Part shown: piece by piece, positions 37,200 through 44,758 of the stretch
Numbering within the stretch: the stretch's first letter is position 1
Layout of the letters: every line of letters starts with the position of its first letter
DNA from: Halobacillus litoralis
GTDB lineage: Bacteria > Bacillota > Bacilli > Bacillales > Halobacillaceae
Length of the DNA stretch: 64,000 nt
Assembly (NCBI RefSeq): GCF_009856355.1
Contig: NZ_WMEW01000002.1
Span: forward strand, 186,001-250,000
Direction of reading: 5' to 3'
Notes under the pieces: generated by a model
Database searches by the model: none
Seen by the model: only the letters and a program-made list of their open reading frames with translations
Told to the model about the DNA's origin: nothing
Made by a program: the position numbers and the translations under genes

Positions 37200-37685
37200 T
37201 TATGATTTTAGACGTGCCGCAATCTCTTCCGCAATGACGGCCGGGGCTTTGTCGTCCACCACCACAACATGATGAGCCGTTTCTTTATAGAGGGGGAGCC
37301 GGTCTTCAAAACGCTGCTTCTTCTCTGCTTCATCCCCTGACCATAACGGCCGGGAAGTATCATTTTTCAAGCGGTCGACAATGGTTTCCCAGTCAGCATG
37401 CAGATAAACGGCCGTTCCCCGTCTTAAAATCTCCCGGTTTTCCGGGGATAAGATCACACCGCCTCCAGTGGAAACTACGGCCTCCCCCTTCGTATTACGG
37501 AGAAATTCCCGTTCCTTTTTTCTGAAATAGTCTTCACCTTGCTGTGTGAACATTTCCGGAATCGTCAGTCCTTCCTGCTTTTCAATACTTTCGTCCATTT
37601 CTATGTAGGAGCATTGGAGTTTCTGTGCAAGCTTAGATGCTACTGTCGACTTCCCACTCCCCATGAAACCAATCAAATAAATCAT
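37200..37685 (-). CDS. aroK: Shikimate kinase
   Basis: ATP-dependent phosphorylation of shikimate at the 3-hydroxyl. The 161-residue product has Walker A GFMGSGKST (residues 6-14), the shikimate-binding DESIEKQEG and STGGGVIL, and the lid RPLWSG. ATG 37685 (MIYLIGFMG) is chosen because AAGGGG is about seven bases before it; two earlier in-frame starts are too close or lie in the site. Confidence 0.95.
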   Translation of the reverse strand: MIYLIGFMGSGKSTVASKLAQKLQCSYIEMDESIEKQEGLTIPEMFTQQGEDYFRKKEREFLRNTKGEAVVSTGGGVILSPENREILRRGTAVYLHADWETIVDRLKNDTSRPLWSGDEAEKKQRFEDRLPLYKETAHHVVVVDDKAPAVIAEEIAARLKS

Positions 37686-37709
37686 TTTCATTCCCCTTTC
37701 CAATTCAAT

Positions 37710-37736
37710 GCAGGATTATTTCACTTTATGTCGAAT
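37710..37736 (+). promoter_or_regulatory. Sigma-H type promoter of the comG operon
   Basis: GCAGGATTA (37710-37718), 11 bases, then GTCGAAT (37730-37736) is a perfect match to RnAGGAwWW-N11/12-RnnGAAT. Predicted start is about 33 bases before comGA. No AAAA-N5-TTTT ComK pair was found in this 90-base gap. The -10 also contains a 0A-box core (TGTCGAA), which may be coincidence. Confidence 0.7.
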
Positions 37737-37775
37737 ACTTCTATTTAAACACGATATAAATGAGGTGATAACCCT

Positions 37776-38771
37776 TTGAAATCCATTGCTACTTATGCCT
37801 ATGACCTTGTCGTCTCCGCCGTTCAGCAGTCCGCCTCTGACATCCATTTTTCCCCCTACCGCGAATCCTGCTCCATTTATTTCCGCATTCACGGCGAAAG
37901 AATTTTCCACTCCAGTCTTCCTATGCCTTTGTACCAAAAAACACTCTCCTACTTCAAGTTTACATCAGGCATGGACATTGGTGAGCAGAAACGACCTCAG
38001 AACGGAACATTCCAACACCGCTCAGGCAGCAGTTTCTTCGATTTACGCCTGTCCACCCTACCCATTCAGGACTCCGAAAGTCTCGCCGTCCGCATCCTCA
38101 ACCCGATGGATCACACCCCATTGGAACAATTATTTCTTTTCACCCACCAGGGAAGACAATTGAAACGTTGGCTACATCATCGCAGCGGAATGATTTTATT
38201 CACGGGACCGACAGGCAGCGGGAAGACCACGACCTTATACGCCCTCCTCCAGGCCCTGACGATGCAGAGCTCCTATCAGGCCATAACTCTTGAGGACCCC
38301 ATTGAAAAAAACATCAACAACCTCATTCAGGTTCAGGTGAATGAGCGGGCAGGCATTACGTATGATACAGGATTGAAAGCAGCCCTCAGACATGACCCTG
38401 ATCTGTTAATGGTTGGTGAGATCCGTGATAAGGCCACCGCTCAATTCGCCTTCCGTGCCGCCTTAAGCGGCCACCTCGTAATCAGTACCATCCATGCTAA
38501 GAATGCTGAGGGAACGCTTCACAGACTGAGGGAAATGAACATTCAACAAGTGGAAATGGAACAGACCCTTGTTGCTGTCGCCTCTCAACAGCTGGTTTCC
38601 ATCAATGGAAAAAAACACCTCCCTAAACGGGCAGCTATCCTGGAAACACTGGAGGGAGAGCAGCTTCACCTGGCTCTAAAAGGCCGCCCCGCTTCCATTT
38701 ATACTTTTCATCAATTAAGGAGGAAAGCGTATGCGCTCGGCTTCATTTCTAAAGAAGAAATGGCCGATTAA
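37776..38771 (+). CDS. comGA: ComGA, competence pseudopilus assembly ATPase
   Basis: Traffic ATPase of the GspE/PilB family that powers the competence pseudopilus. The 331-residue product has Walker A GPTGSGKTTTLYAL, Asp box TLEDPIE, Walker B DLLMVGEIRDKATA and His box LVISTIHAKNAEGTL. Start is TTG 37776 with GAGGTGAT. It lacks the long N-terminal domain of PilB, as usual for ComGA, and overlaps comGB by 41 bases. Confidence 0.96.
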   Translation: MKSIATYAYDLVVSAVQQSASDIHFSPYRESCSIYFRIHGERIFHSSLPMPLYQKTLSYFKFTSGMDIGEQKRPQNGTFQHRSGSSFFDLRLSTLPIQDSESLAVRILNPMDHTPLEQLFLFTHQGRQLKRWLHHRSGMILFTGPTGSGKTTTLYALLQALTMQSSYQAITLEDPIEKNINNLIQVQVNERAGITYDTGLKAALRHDPDLLMVGEIRDKATAQFAFRAALSGHLVISTIHAKNAEGTLHRLREMNIQQVEMEQTLVAVASQQLVSINGKKHLPKRAAILETLEGEQLHLALKGRPASIYTFHQLRRKAYALGFISKEEMAD

Positions 38772-39783
38772 TCGAACACCGGTCCTTTCCGTACAACTCC
38801 AGATCGATTTCTTCCACAGAGTCAGTCATATTCTTGAAAAAGGCTACCCCCTGCTTGAAGCCCTTTCCATGACAGGGTGGGACGCACGCCTCAAACCGGT
38901 CAGCCACGAATTGATTGAAGTACTGAAAGGAGGTGACACCATAAGCCTGGCTTTGGAAAAGGCCCGTTTTTCCAATACCGTCACCCAGTACCTTGCCTTC
39001 AGCCAGTATCAGGATGACCTGCCAAAAGCGTTCAAGCAGTGCCGCGAACTCCTCCTCATGAAAAAGGAATACAAAGAGAAATTTCTATCCGCTGTCCGCT
39101 ACCCTGTTTTTCTCTTCCTGTTCCTCCTTCTTACGTTCATCATCATGAAACGGACGATTATCCCCAACTTCACCACTCTGTTCGCCGATCATGAAAGTTC
39201 GCCTCTTACCTTGATGCTTCTCCTGAATCACAGCATAAACATCGTGGGAATCCTGGTTGTATTCGTCCTTGTTATTGGTGCAGGGCTGTCTCTGTCCATA
39301 CCAAGGCTTCCCCTGAAAAAGAGAATGCAGTGGATCGAAAAGCTTCCTCCGCTTCGCATGTATCATTCCTATAAGCTTTCTTTTCTATTTTCGTCCCACC
39401 TCTCCTCCCTCTTCCAGGCCGGGCTGCCCCTGAAGGATGCCCTCGTCTTGTTAAAGGAGCATAAACAGGATGATGTCCTGTCTTTCTACTGTACAAACAT
39501 TCTCCAGGATCTTTCTGAAGGGAGCACGATTTCTTCCTCTCTGCACCAATGCCGTTTACTACGAAAAGAGCTGACAGATCTATTCCATCATACCAATGAC
39601 AGGCATGCTCTGAAGAACGAACTGGATATGTTCTCGGATTTTCTCATGACCCTGATGCAGGAGAAAATCCAAAAATCCATCCAATGGATCCAGCCTGTCT
39701 TTTTTGTCGGCATTGCTCTTGTCATTGTCATGGTCTATGCCGCTATTATGCTCCCGCTTTATCAATGGATGAATCAACTTTAA
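38731..39783 (+). CDS. comGB: ComGB, competence pseudopilus platform protein
   Basis: GspF-family inner-membrane platform. The 350-residue product has two repeated cytoplasmic helical domains (QIDFFHRVSHILEKGYPL and LSSLFQAGLPLKDALVLL) and three membrane helices near residues 120-140, 170-190 and 325-345. Ribosome site AAGGAGG within comGA. Confidence 0.95.
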   Translation: MRSASFLKKKWPINRTPVLSVQLQIDFFHRVSHILEKGYPLLEALSMTGWDARLKPVSHELIEVLKGGDTISLALEKARFSNTVTQYLAFSQYQDDLPKAFKQCRELLLMKKEYKEKFLSAVRYPVFLFLFLLLTFIIMKRTIIPNFTTLFADHESSPLTLMLLLNHSINIVGILVVFVLVIGAGLSLSIPRLPLKKRMQWIEKLPPLRMYHSYKLSFLFSSHLSSLFQAGLPLKDALVLLKEHKQDDVLSFYCTNILQDLSEGSTISSSLHQCRLLRKELTDLFHHTNDRHALKNELDMFSDFLMTLMQEKIQKSIQWIQPVFFVGIALVIVMVYAAIMLPLYQWMNQL

Positions 39784-39800
39784 ACAAAGGAGATCGACCT

Positions 39801-40103
39801 ATGTGGAAAAATGAAAAAGGTTTCACACTGATTGAAATGCTGATTGTCCTGCTCGTCATATCTGTCCTGCTGATCATCACCATCCCCAACCTGTCTCAAA
39901 ACACGGAAAACATCAGAAATAAGGGATGTGATGCCTTAAAAGTAACGGTTGAAGCGCAGCTGGAAGCCTACCAAGTAGAAAACAACGCCGTGCCGACCAT
40001 CGACGAGTTGGAATCCGGTGATTACATCAAGACAAAAGAGTGCCCGGATGGGACATCCCTTACCATTGTAGACGGGAAGGTCGTAGAAGCTGCAGGGGAA
40101 TAA
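39801..40103 (+). CDS. comGC: ComGC, major competence pseudopilin
   Basis: The 100-residue type IV pilin-like protein has a 6-residue leader ending MWKNEKG before FTLIEML, the prepilin peptidase (ComC) site with conserved Glu5. A hydrophobic helix and two Cys (GCDALK, KECPDG) that could form the known disulfide follow. AAAGGAG lies before ATG 39801. Confidence 0.96.
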   Translation: MWKNEKGFTLIEMLIVLLVISVLLIITIPNLSQNTENIRNKGCDALKVTVEAQLEAYQVENNAVPTIDELESGDYIKTKECPDGTSLTIVDGKVVEAAGE

Positions 40104-40527
40104 AGGCTTCACATTATCGGAGACTCTGCTCGTCCTTCTCGCTTGGTCTGTGCTGATCCTCTGCCTGACGCCGATCCACCAATCCACTTATGAGAGTGTG
40201 ATGGAAACACACGTGATCGAACAGTTCAAGGAAGATGTATTCCTCATCCAACATTTATCCATGAATGATCATGCCTACCATTCCCTCCGGTTCAATGCCG
40301 ATCAAGGGTACTACTCCATTTACGATTCCCTCCATAGAAAGACCATCGTAAAAACAACGCTCCCTGAAGGGTGGAAGATTGAAATGCTCACACTCCCCCA
40401 CGTCGTTTACTTTAACCAGCAGGGCACCATTAGAAAAGCAGGGACAATGAGGCTGTCCACACGTGATGTAACCTATAAAATCACGTTTCCTTTTGGGACG
40501 AGCAGGATGAGAATTGAGGAATTATAA
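40090..40527 (+). CDS. comGD: ComGD, minor pseudopilin with non-canonical start
   Basis: Family-typical prepilin motif NKGFTLSETLLVLLAWSVLI is encoded at about 40099-40158. No ATG, GTG or TTG precedes it in frame after the TAG at 40084; the only plausible initiator is CTG at 40090, with GGAAGG about ten bases upstream. This gives a 145-residue protein with a four-residue leader. It overlaps the end of comGC by 14 bases, so translational coupling or unusual initiation is likely. The first canonical start (GTG 40150) would cut off the pilin signal. Confidence 0.8.
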   Translation: MQGNKGFTLSETLLVLLAWSVLILCLTPIHQSTYESVMETHVIEQFKEDVFLIQHLSMNDHAYHSLRFNADQGYYSIYDSLHRKTIVKTTLPEGWKIEMLTLPHVVYFNQQGTIRKAGTMRLSTRDVTYKITFPFGTSRMRIEEL

Positions 40528-40846
40528 CGGCTTTACTTTTCTGGAGACCGTCACAGCGTTCAGCGTCCTGCTGGTACTTCTCCTCACGCTCTTCCCTGCC
40601 CTCATCTCGCTTGAACACGGAAGAACCTCTCTCTCCATAGAACGAAAAGCCGTTTCCCTCTTATACCATGAATATCACCTGCACCTCAAAGAGAACCGCC
40701 CCTACCCTTATACAAAAATTTATCAAAACCAGATTCCAGTAACACTTATTTTCACAGAGGAAGGGGGTGGAAGAGGCTGTGCCTATTGGAAAAACCCAAA
40801 CGAACGCGAGAATGAGTTCTGCCTTTATGATGTTCCGCCAGAATAA
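40514..40846 (+). CDS. comGE: ComGE, minor pseudopilin
   Basis: 110 residues starting at TTG 40514 within the comGD end; short leader RNYNG before FTFLETVTAFSVLLVLLL, which includes the pilin Glu5. The remainder is a small extracellular domain ending DVPPE. Assignment to ComGE is by position in the seven-gene cluster plus the pilin motif. Confidence 0.85.
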   Translation: MRNYNGFTFLETVTAFSVLLVLLLTLFPALISLEHGRTSLSIERKAVSLLYHEYHLHLKENRPYPYTKIYQNQIPVTLIFTEEGGGRGCAYWKNPNERENEFCLYDVPPE

Positions 40847-41249
40847 AGGCTACACATTTACGGAAGTTGTCCTCAGCTTGACGATCCTGACAATCATCAC
40901 TGCCTTACTAAGCCCCATACTTCCATATATTAAAGGAGGGGATACCTATTCGGATGGATTTGCTGTAGAGCAGTTTGTTGATGTGCTTTATGAGGAGGCC
41001 AGCCAATCCAAGGCCTATACCTTCAGCCGGGATGTCCTTGTCGTTAAAGACAAGGATGACCGGACCATCGAAATCTCCAAAAATGACTCCTCTGTTAAAC
41101 GTACAGTAAATGGAAGAGGATACGAGATTCTTCTGCAGCAGGTTAAATACCTGTCATTTACCGAGCAGGACTATACCGTTTCTGTAAAGGTGGGTTTAAA
41201 GAATGGTGCGTCATTTGAAAAGATCCTTCATATCCCTTACAACCAATAA
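40812..41249 (+). CDS. comGF: ComGF, competence pseudopilus component
   Basis: The product contains NKGYTFTEVVLSLTILTIITALLSPI, a pilin-like N-terminal helix, followed by a domain with VEQFVDVLYEEASQS and FSRDVLVVKDKDDRTIEIS as in ComGF. The start is uncertain: ATG 40812 gives a 12-residue leader, GTG 40767 has the better ribosome site (GAGG six bases before) but an overlong leader, and ATG 40830 gives the shortest. Overlaps comGE and comGG. Confidence 0.8.
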   Translation: MSSAFMMFRQNKGYTFTEVVLSLTILTIITALLSPILPYIKGGDTYSDGFAVEQFVDVLYEEASQSKAYTFSRDVLVVKDKDDRTIEISKNDSSVKRTVNGRGYEILLQQVKYLSFTEQDYTVSVKVGLKNGASFEKILHIPYNQ

Positions 41250-41595
41250 TGGCGGCATGGTTTTCCCATGGGTGTTGATGGTTACCCTCGTGTTCATTCT
41301 CCTTATATCCAGGGGGGCTGCTTCCTATGAAAACCAACAGCGGCTTACTCAAAGTCATCACTTCGGTATTATGAAAAAACACCTATTGGAGAGGGCCCGT
41401 CAGCATATCGATTCGGAGCTTGCGGAAGTACCACAAAGCGAAGCAGGCTTCCCTTATACCTACCACACAGCTAACGGAACGGCAGAGGCCGACTGTATGA
41501 AAGAGTCAGATCTCCTGTGGAAATGCAGCTGGATATTAACTGTCCATGATTCGGGAGATAAGTATGTCGTCACCTATCAATATCCGGACAAATAA
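41203..41595 (+). CDS. comGG: ComGG, competence pseudopilus component
   Basis: 130 residues with a short polar start, NNGGMVFPWVLMVTLVFILLI (one membrane helix) and an extracellular domain that includes ADCMKES and LWKCSWILTV, two Cys. Last gene of the operon, overlapping comGF by 47 bases. ComGG is poorly conserved, so the call relies on position and topology. Confidence 0.8.
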   Translation: MVRHLKRSFISLTTNNGGMVFPWVLMVTLVFILLISRGAASYENQQRLTQSHHFGIMKKHLLERARQHIDSELAEVPQSEAGFPYTYHTANGTAEADCMKESDLLWKCSWILTVHDSGDKYVVTYQYPDK

Positions 41596-41624
41596 AAAAT
41601 GCACCTCCATTCAGGTGCACCATA
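41593..41624. terminator. Terminator between comGG and mgsR
   Basis: TGCACCT / AGGTGCA hairpin. Its A-run on the left becomes TTTTTT on the minus strand, so it mainly serves mgsR; the right side lacks a T-run. Confidence 0.75.
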
Positions 41625-41632
41625 AAGACGAT

Positions 41633-42016
41633 TTATGATATTTTTTCTGTGTATTCCATACGCTTATCTGTAATCCCACGCAACCCATCAGGATCATATC
41701 CTACGACCAGTTTATCTCCATTAGTGAGAATGGGACGACGCAGCAGTTTCGGCTTTTCAATCACAAGATTTAAAAATTCATTGAGGGAAAGGTCTTCTAC
41801 ATTAATATCCAAAGCTTTAAATTCCTTGCTTCTTTTCGCTAATATCTCATCAATTCCATTGGTTGTAAGAGCGAGAATCTGCTTCAGTTCATCGGCTGTA
41901 GGGGTTTCCCGGAACAGATGCTGTTCGTTAAATACAACTCCCTGACTGTTTAACCATGACTTCGTTCGGCGGCAGGACGTGCAACTCGGATAGGTATAAA
42001 ATTTTAACTCTTCCAT
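41633..42016 (-). CDS. mgsR: Spx/MgsR-family stress regulator (ArsC-like)
   Basis: The 127-residue thioredoxin-fold ArsC/Spx-family protein has a CxxC redox switch at C12-C15 (YPSCTSCRR), RRPIL and the C-terminal GYDPDGLRG segment. It lies next to comG and yqgY, where B. subtilis has mgsR (yqgZ), modulator of the general stress response, and has a sigma-B-like promoter. Spx itself is usually elsewhere, so MgsR is preferred. Confidence 0.88.
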   Translation of the reverse strand: MEELKFYTYPSCTSCRRTKSWLNSQGVVFNEQHLFRETPTADELKQILALTTNGIDEILAKRSKEFKALDINVEDLSLNEFLNLVIEKPKLLRRPILTNGDKLVVGYDPDGLRGITDKRMEYTEKIS

Positions 42017-42047
42017 GCTCAGCTCTCCTCGCTGTGTTGTTGTTTTT

Positions 42048-42088
42048 ATTGTACATTGATTGTATAACCTTTGTACAATATTTTAAAC
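42048..42088 (-). promoter_or_regulatory. Sigma-B type promoter of mgsR with inverted repeat
   Basis: Minus-strand GTTTAA (42083-42088), 13 bases, then GGTTAT (42064-42069) matches the sigma-B consensus GTTTAA-N12/15-GGGWAW with one difference. ATTGTACA (42048-42055) and TGTACAAT (42072-42079) form a perfect 8-bp inverted repeat across the -10 and start site, a possible operator. Confidence 0.6.
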
Positions 42089-42678
42089 GCATTTTTCCAT
42101 ATGACATAAAAAGTTCACAATTATACATGGTTATTCTGCATAAATAGGCAGCATTTTTTAAAGATAGCTCTGTTAAAGTCTGTTGTTGATCTTTTAAACG
42201 ATTACTAAATCGTTTCCATCTGGAATCAGGGGTCCGGTCCGTTGTTTACTCAAGGGATGGGATGGGATGGCAGGGAAAACCGTCCGCTTTCCGCGGGGAA
42301 CGATGAGACCACGGAAGGCGCAGCCTGAGGAGGCTCACGGTACCCCCACGAAAAGGGAGTCATTCCCAAGGCCGCCTCATACAAATCCCATGACAGAAAG
42401 GGGTGATATTAGCTCGCATGTTAAATAACAACACCCAGCCATAACAGAGCCTAAAAGATAAAAAAGAGATCGACTGCAAAAAGGACGAGTGGTCATATAG
42501 ATCAGCCTCCGGCACGTTTCGTACTCCCTTTTTTCTAATCCTGACGGTTAAGAGTAGGAACCCGCGGTTATACATATACTAATACCGAGGAACATGTATC
42601 CGTTTTATTTACAATTATTTCAGGGTCGTATATAATATGGTTGATGGTTTAACGACAGAAAAGGAGGGGGAAAAAAGC
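42089..42678. repeat. Long intergenic region with GC-rich repeat-like element
   Basis: About 590 bases without a gene. A block at about 42236-42375 contains three GGGAT units (42254-42268), CCGCTTTCCGCGGGG and palindromic CCTGAGGAGGC. It resembles the short GC-rich intergenic elements scattered through Bacillaceae genomes. The remainder is AT-rich; no convincing small gene was seen. The end (from about 42600) is the promoter and leader of yqgY. Confidence 0.5.
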
Positions 42679-42924
42679 ATGGATCGTATGTTTCGAGTTC
42701 TGGCCTTTTGGACAGGTATTTTTGCTGTCATGTTTTATACCGGTGATATGGTGGAAGCATCTCTATTATCACTAGTTCAAACGGCTTTTTTCCTTACTAT
42801 TGGGTATCTTAAGCTGTCAGAACGTATGTATGTGTACATATTTTTCTCATACCTGACAGTCTTTATGATTGGTTTTACTTACTACTGTTCGTTTATTCTG
42901 GTACCGGGGTTTGGTGGACACTAG
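42679..42924 (+). CDS. DUF2626-type membrane protein (YqgY-like)
   Basis: 81 residues with three predicted membrane helices, starting MDRMFRVLAFWTGIFAVMFY. ATG 42679 follows AAAGGAGGGGG; the frame is open 14 codons further up but without a site. Position between mgsR and yqgX as in B. subtilis. Function unknown. Confidence 0.85.
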   Translation: MDRMFRVLAFWTGIFAVMFYTGDMVEASLLSLVQTAFFLTIGYLKLSERMYVYIFFSYLTVFMIGFTYYCSFILVPGFGGH

Positions 42925-42966
42925 AAAAAAAAGCTGTTATCCATAAATTGGATAACAGCTTTTTTC
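42923..42966. terminator. Bidirectional terminator yqgY / yqgX
   Basis: AAAAAAGCTGTTATCC / GGATAACAGCTTTTTT perfect hairpin between the convergent genes. Confidence 0.9.
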
Positions 42967-43589
42967 TAACTTAGGAAAGGATTTTCTTCCATCTCTTCCC
43001 CGACTGTTGTAGGCTGGCCGTGCCCGGGGAAAATCCGCATGTCCGCACGAAGCGAAAACAACTGCTCTCTGATGCTGTTTTCCAGCACCTCGCGGCTTCC
43101 ACCGGGCAGATCTGTTCTCCCAATGCCCCGCTGAAAGAGCGTGTCTCCGGCAATCGTAAACCTTTGATTTCTAAATACGAAAGAAACACTGCCGGGCGAA
43201 TGCCCTGGAGTAAAACGGACTTCAAACGGAAAGCCCTCCAGTTCCATCGGCCCTTCCTTAAGGAAATAATCAGCAGGGGCTGCTGTTATTTGACCGAGTC
43301 CAAACAGCTGAGAACCATTTTTCTGGGGATTTCCGAGCCAGTCGGCTTCGTTCTCGTGTATGTAAACAGGAGCGCTGTAAGCTTCTCTCACTTCATCAAC
43401 AGCACCGATATGGTCAAAATGCGCGTGAGTGAGAAGAACTGCTTGTACATCCAATTCCCTTTCCTGCAGATAACTTTCCAATTTCTTATAATCTCCGCCC
43501 GGGTCGATAACCAGCGCTTTTTTATTCTCATGAATAATGTAAGCGTTTGTGGATACCGGTCCTAAGGGAAGTCGGGAAATTTTCATCAT
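42966..43589 (-). CDS. Metallo-beta-lactamase fold hydrolase (YqgX-like)
   Basis: The 207-residue glyoxalase II-like product has the metal motif LTHAHFDHIGA, His in TPGHSPGSVSF, Asp in IAGDTLFQRGIGRTDLPG and His in FPGHGQPTTVG. ATG 43589 is selected from GAGGTG six bases before. The frame is open 105 codons further but that part is low-complexity, overlaps yqgW and has no site. Thiol-ester hydrolysis is likely; bacillithiol detoxification (GlxII-like) is inference. Confidence 0.92.
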   Translation of the reverse strand: MMKISRLPLGPVSTNAYIIHENKKALVIDPGGDYKKLESYLQERELDVQAVLLTHAHFDHIGAVDEVREAYSAPVYIHENEADWLGNPQKNGSQLFGLGQITAAPADYFLKEGPMELEGFPFEVRFTPGHSPGSVSFVFRNQRFTIAGDTLFQRGIGRTDLPGGSREVLENSIREQLFSLRADMRIFPGHGQPTTVGEEMEENPFLS

Positions 43590-43749
43590 AGGATCCACCT
43601 CTTTTTGATTTTCAGAAAATACGGAGAGATAACTCGACATTTTCCTTATAATGCTATAAAATATATGAGTATCAACGTTCGTTACATATAGTATAACATC
43701 CATGGTTTTAGGATGATAATAAAGAAAAGTGAACCGGGAGGTGCTGAAT

Positions 43750-43914
43750 TTGGTAACAGCTGTACTTCTATTACTTGTTACAATTCTTTGTGTCTTTGCA
43801 ATTTTCCGTGAACTGAAAACAAAAAACTTCTTCGCTGTCCTATTTGCAGGGGCATCAGCTTTAGTTTTTGGCTGGTTCTCTGTGATGACGATCTGGTACA
43901 ATCTCTTCGGTTAA
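43750..43914 (+). CDS. DUF2759-type small membrane protein (YqgW-like)
   Basis: 54 residues with two membrane helices (VTAVLLLLVTILCVFAIF and FFAVLFAGASALVFGWF). TTG 43750 follows GGGAGG by eight bases; the in-frame GTG at 43729 has no site. Matches the YqgW/DUF2759 pattern FxxLKxKN...VFGWF. Function unknown. Confidence 0.8.
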   Translation: MVTAVLLLLVTILCVFAIFRELKTKNFFAVLFAGASALVFGWFSVMTIWYNLFG

Positions 43915-43918
43915 ATAG

Positions 43919-43953
43919 GAAAACAGGCTCTTCCATGGAAGAGCCTGTTTTTT
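43919..43953. terminator. Bidirectional terminator yqgW / fetB
   Basis: AACAGGCTCTTCC / GGAAGAGCCTGTT hairpin followed by a T-run, between convergent genes. Confidence 0.9.
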
Positions 43954-44744
43954 TATTGGGATCTGGAACTGCGTATTTCCTCTTCAGACTGCAGCAGCTG
44001 TTTTTCCCTGTTGAAGAAGTATCTGTACATAGCAAGTGTAATAAACATCGAGCTCAACGACACAGATGAAAAAATACTCAGGGAGATGACCAGCTGATAT
44101 TTAATCGCCATCACCGGTGATACACCCCCGAGTATCAGTCCTGTCATCATACCCGGAAGCTGGACGAGACCGATGGTTTTCAGCCGGTCGACGTTCGGGA
44201 TCAAAGAAGCATGGAGAGTTTTCTGCACAATTAAATGCGACGCCTGCTTCGGTTCCGCTCCGAGGGATAACGCAGCAAGCAGGCGCCCATTATTCTCCTT
44301 GAATTCACTTTTCATTCTCTCAAGAGCCAGTCCCATGGCGGTCATACTGTTTCCAATGACCATCCCACTCATTGGAATGACTTCCGAAGGCTTGAACTGA
44401 ATCATGTCAAAGACAAGCCACAGCCCAAGCACCCCCGCTTCGATCGCTACGAGACCGGCGAATAAAACGTACCCGACATAAGGAAGTTCTTTCCCCCGCT
44501 GCCTGGCATGGAACGTAGCGATTATGATCATGACCGACAACATGAAGGGAATCCCGTAAGAAGCCGGGAGTTCGAAGAGAAAGGTTAAGATATAGCCGAT
44601 GGCAAACAGCTGCACTGTACCTCTGAATGTCGACCATAAAACGTTTTTACTGACACCAAGCTGATAAAAGTAAGACAAAGCCAGCGGTACAATGACAAAG
44701 ATAACTAAAAATAATAATGACTGATTTGATATTTCAGGAGCCAA
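43953..44744 (-). CDS. FetB-like ABC transporter permease (UPF0014)
   Basis: The 263-residue product has about seven membrane helices and conserved PMSGMVIGNSMTAMGLALERM and GLVQLPGMMTGLILGG, hallmarks of the YbbM/FetB family, proposed in E. coli as an iron exporter giving peroxide resistance. TTG start 44744. It follows its ATPase by 14 bases. The metal substrate here is inferred from the family only. Confidence 0.88.
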   Translation of the reverse strand: MAPEISNQSLLFLVIFVIVPLALSYFYQLGVSKNVLWSTFRGTVQLFAIGYILTFLFELPASYGIPFMLSVMIIIATFHARQRGKELPYVGYVLFAGLVAIEAGVLGLWLVFDMIQFKPSEVIPMSGMVIGNSMTAMGLALERMKSEFKENNGRLLAALSLGAEPKQASHLIVQKTLHASLIPNVDRLKTIGLVQLPGMMTGLILGGVSPVMAIKYQLVISLSIFSSVSLSSMFITLAMYRYFFNREKQLLQSEEEIRSSRSQ

Positions 44745-44758
44745 CCTTCACCACATCC

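Noticed and set aside
37729..37735. Independent Spo0A box between aroK and comGA
   Set aside because: The TGTCGAA is part of the -10 of a perfect sigma-H promoter, so on its own it is not evidence for Spo0A control.
42017..42678. Possible small genes or regulatory RNA in the gap between mgsR and yqgY
   Set aside because: No frame with a good ribosome site was found; only a promoter, an inverted repeat and a GC-rich repeat-like block can be supported.
43590..43901. 105-codon N-terminal extension of the YqgX-like hydrolase
   Set aside because: It overlaps yqgW on the other strand, is not similar to the family, and a GAGGTG site marks the internal ATG.
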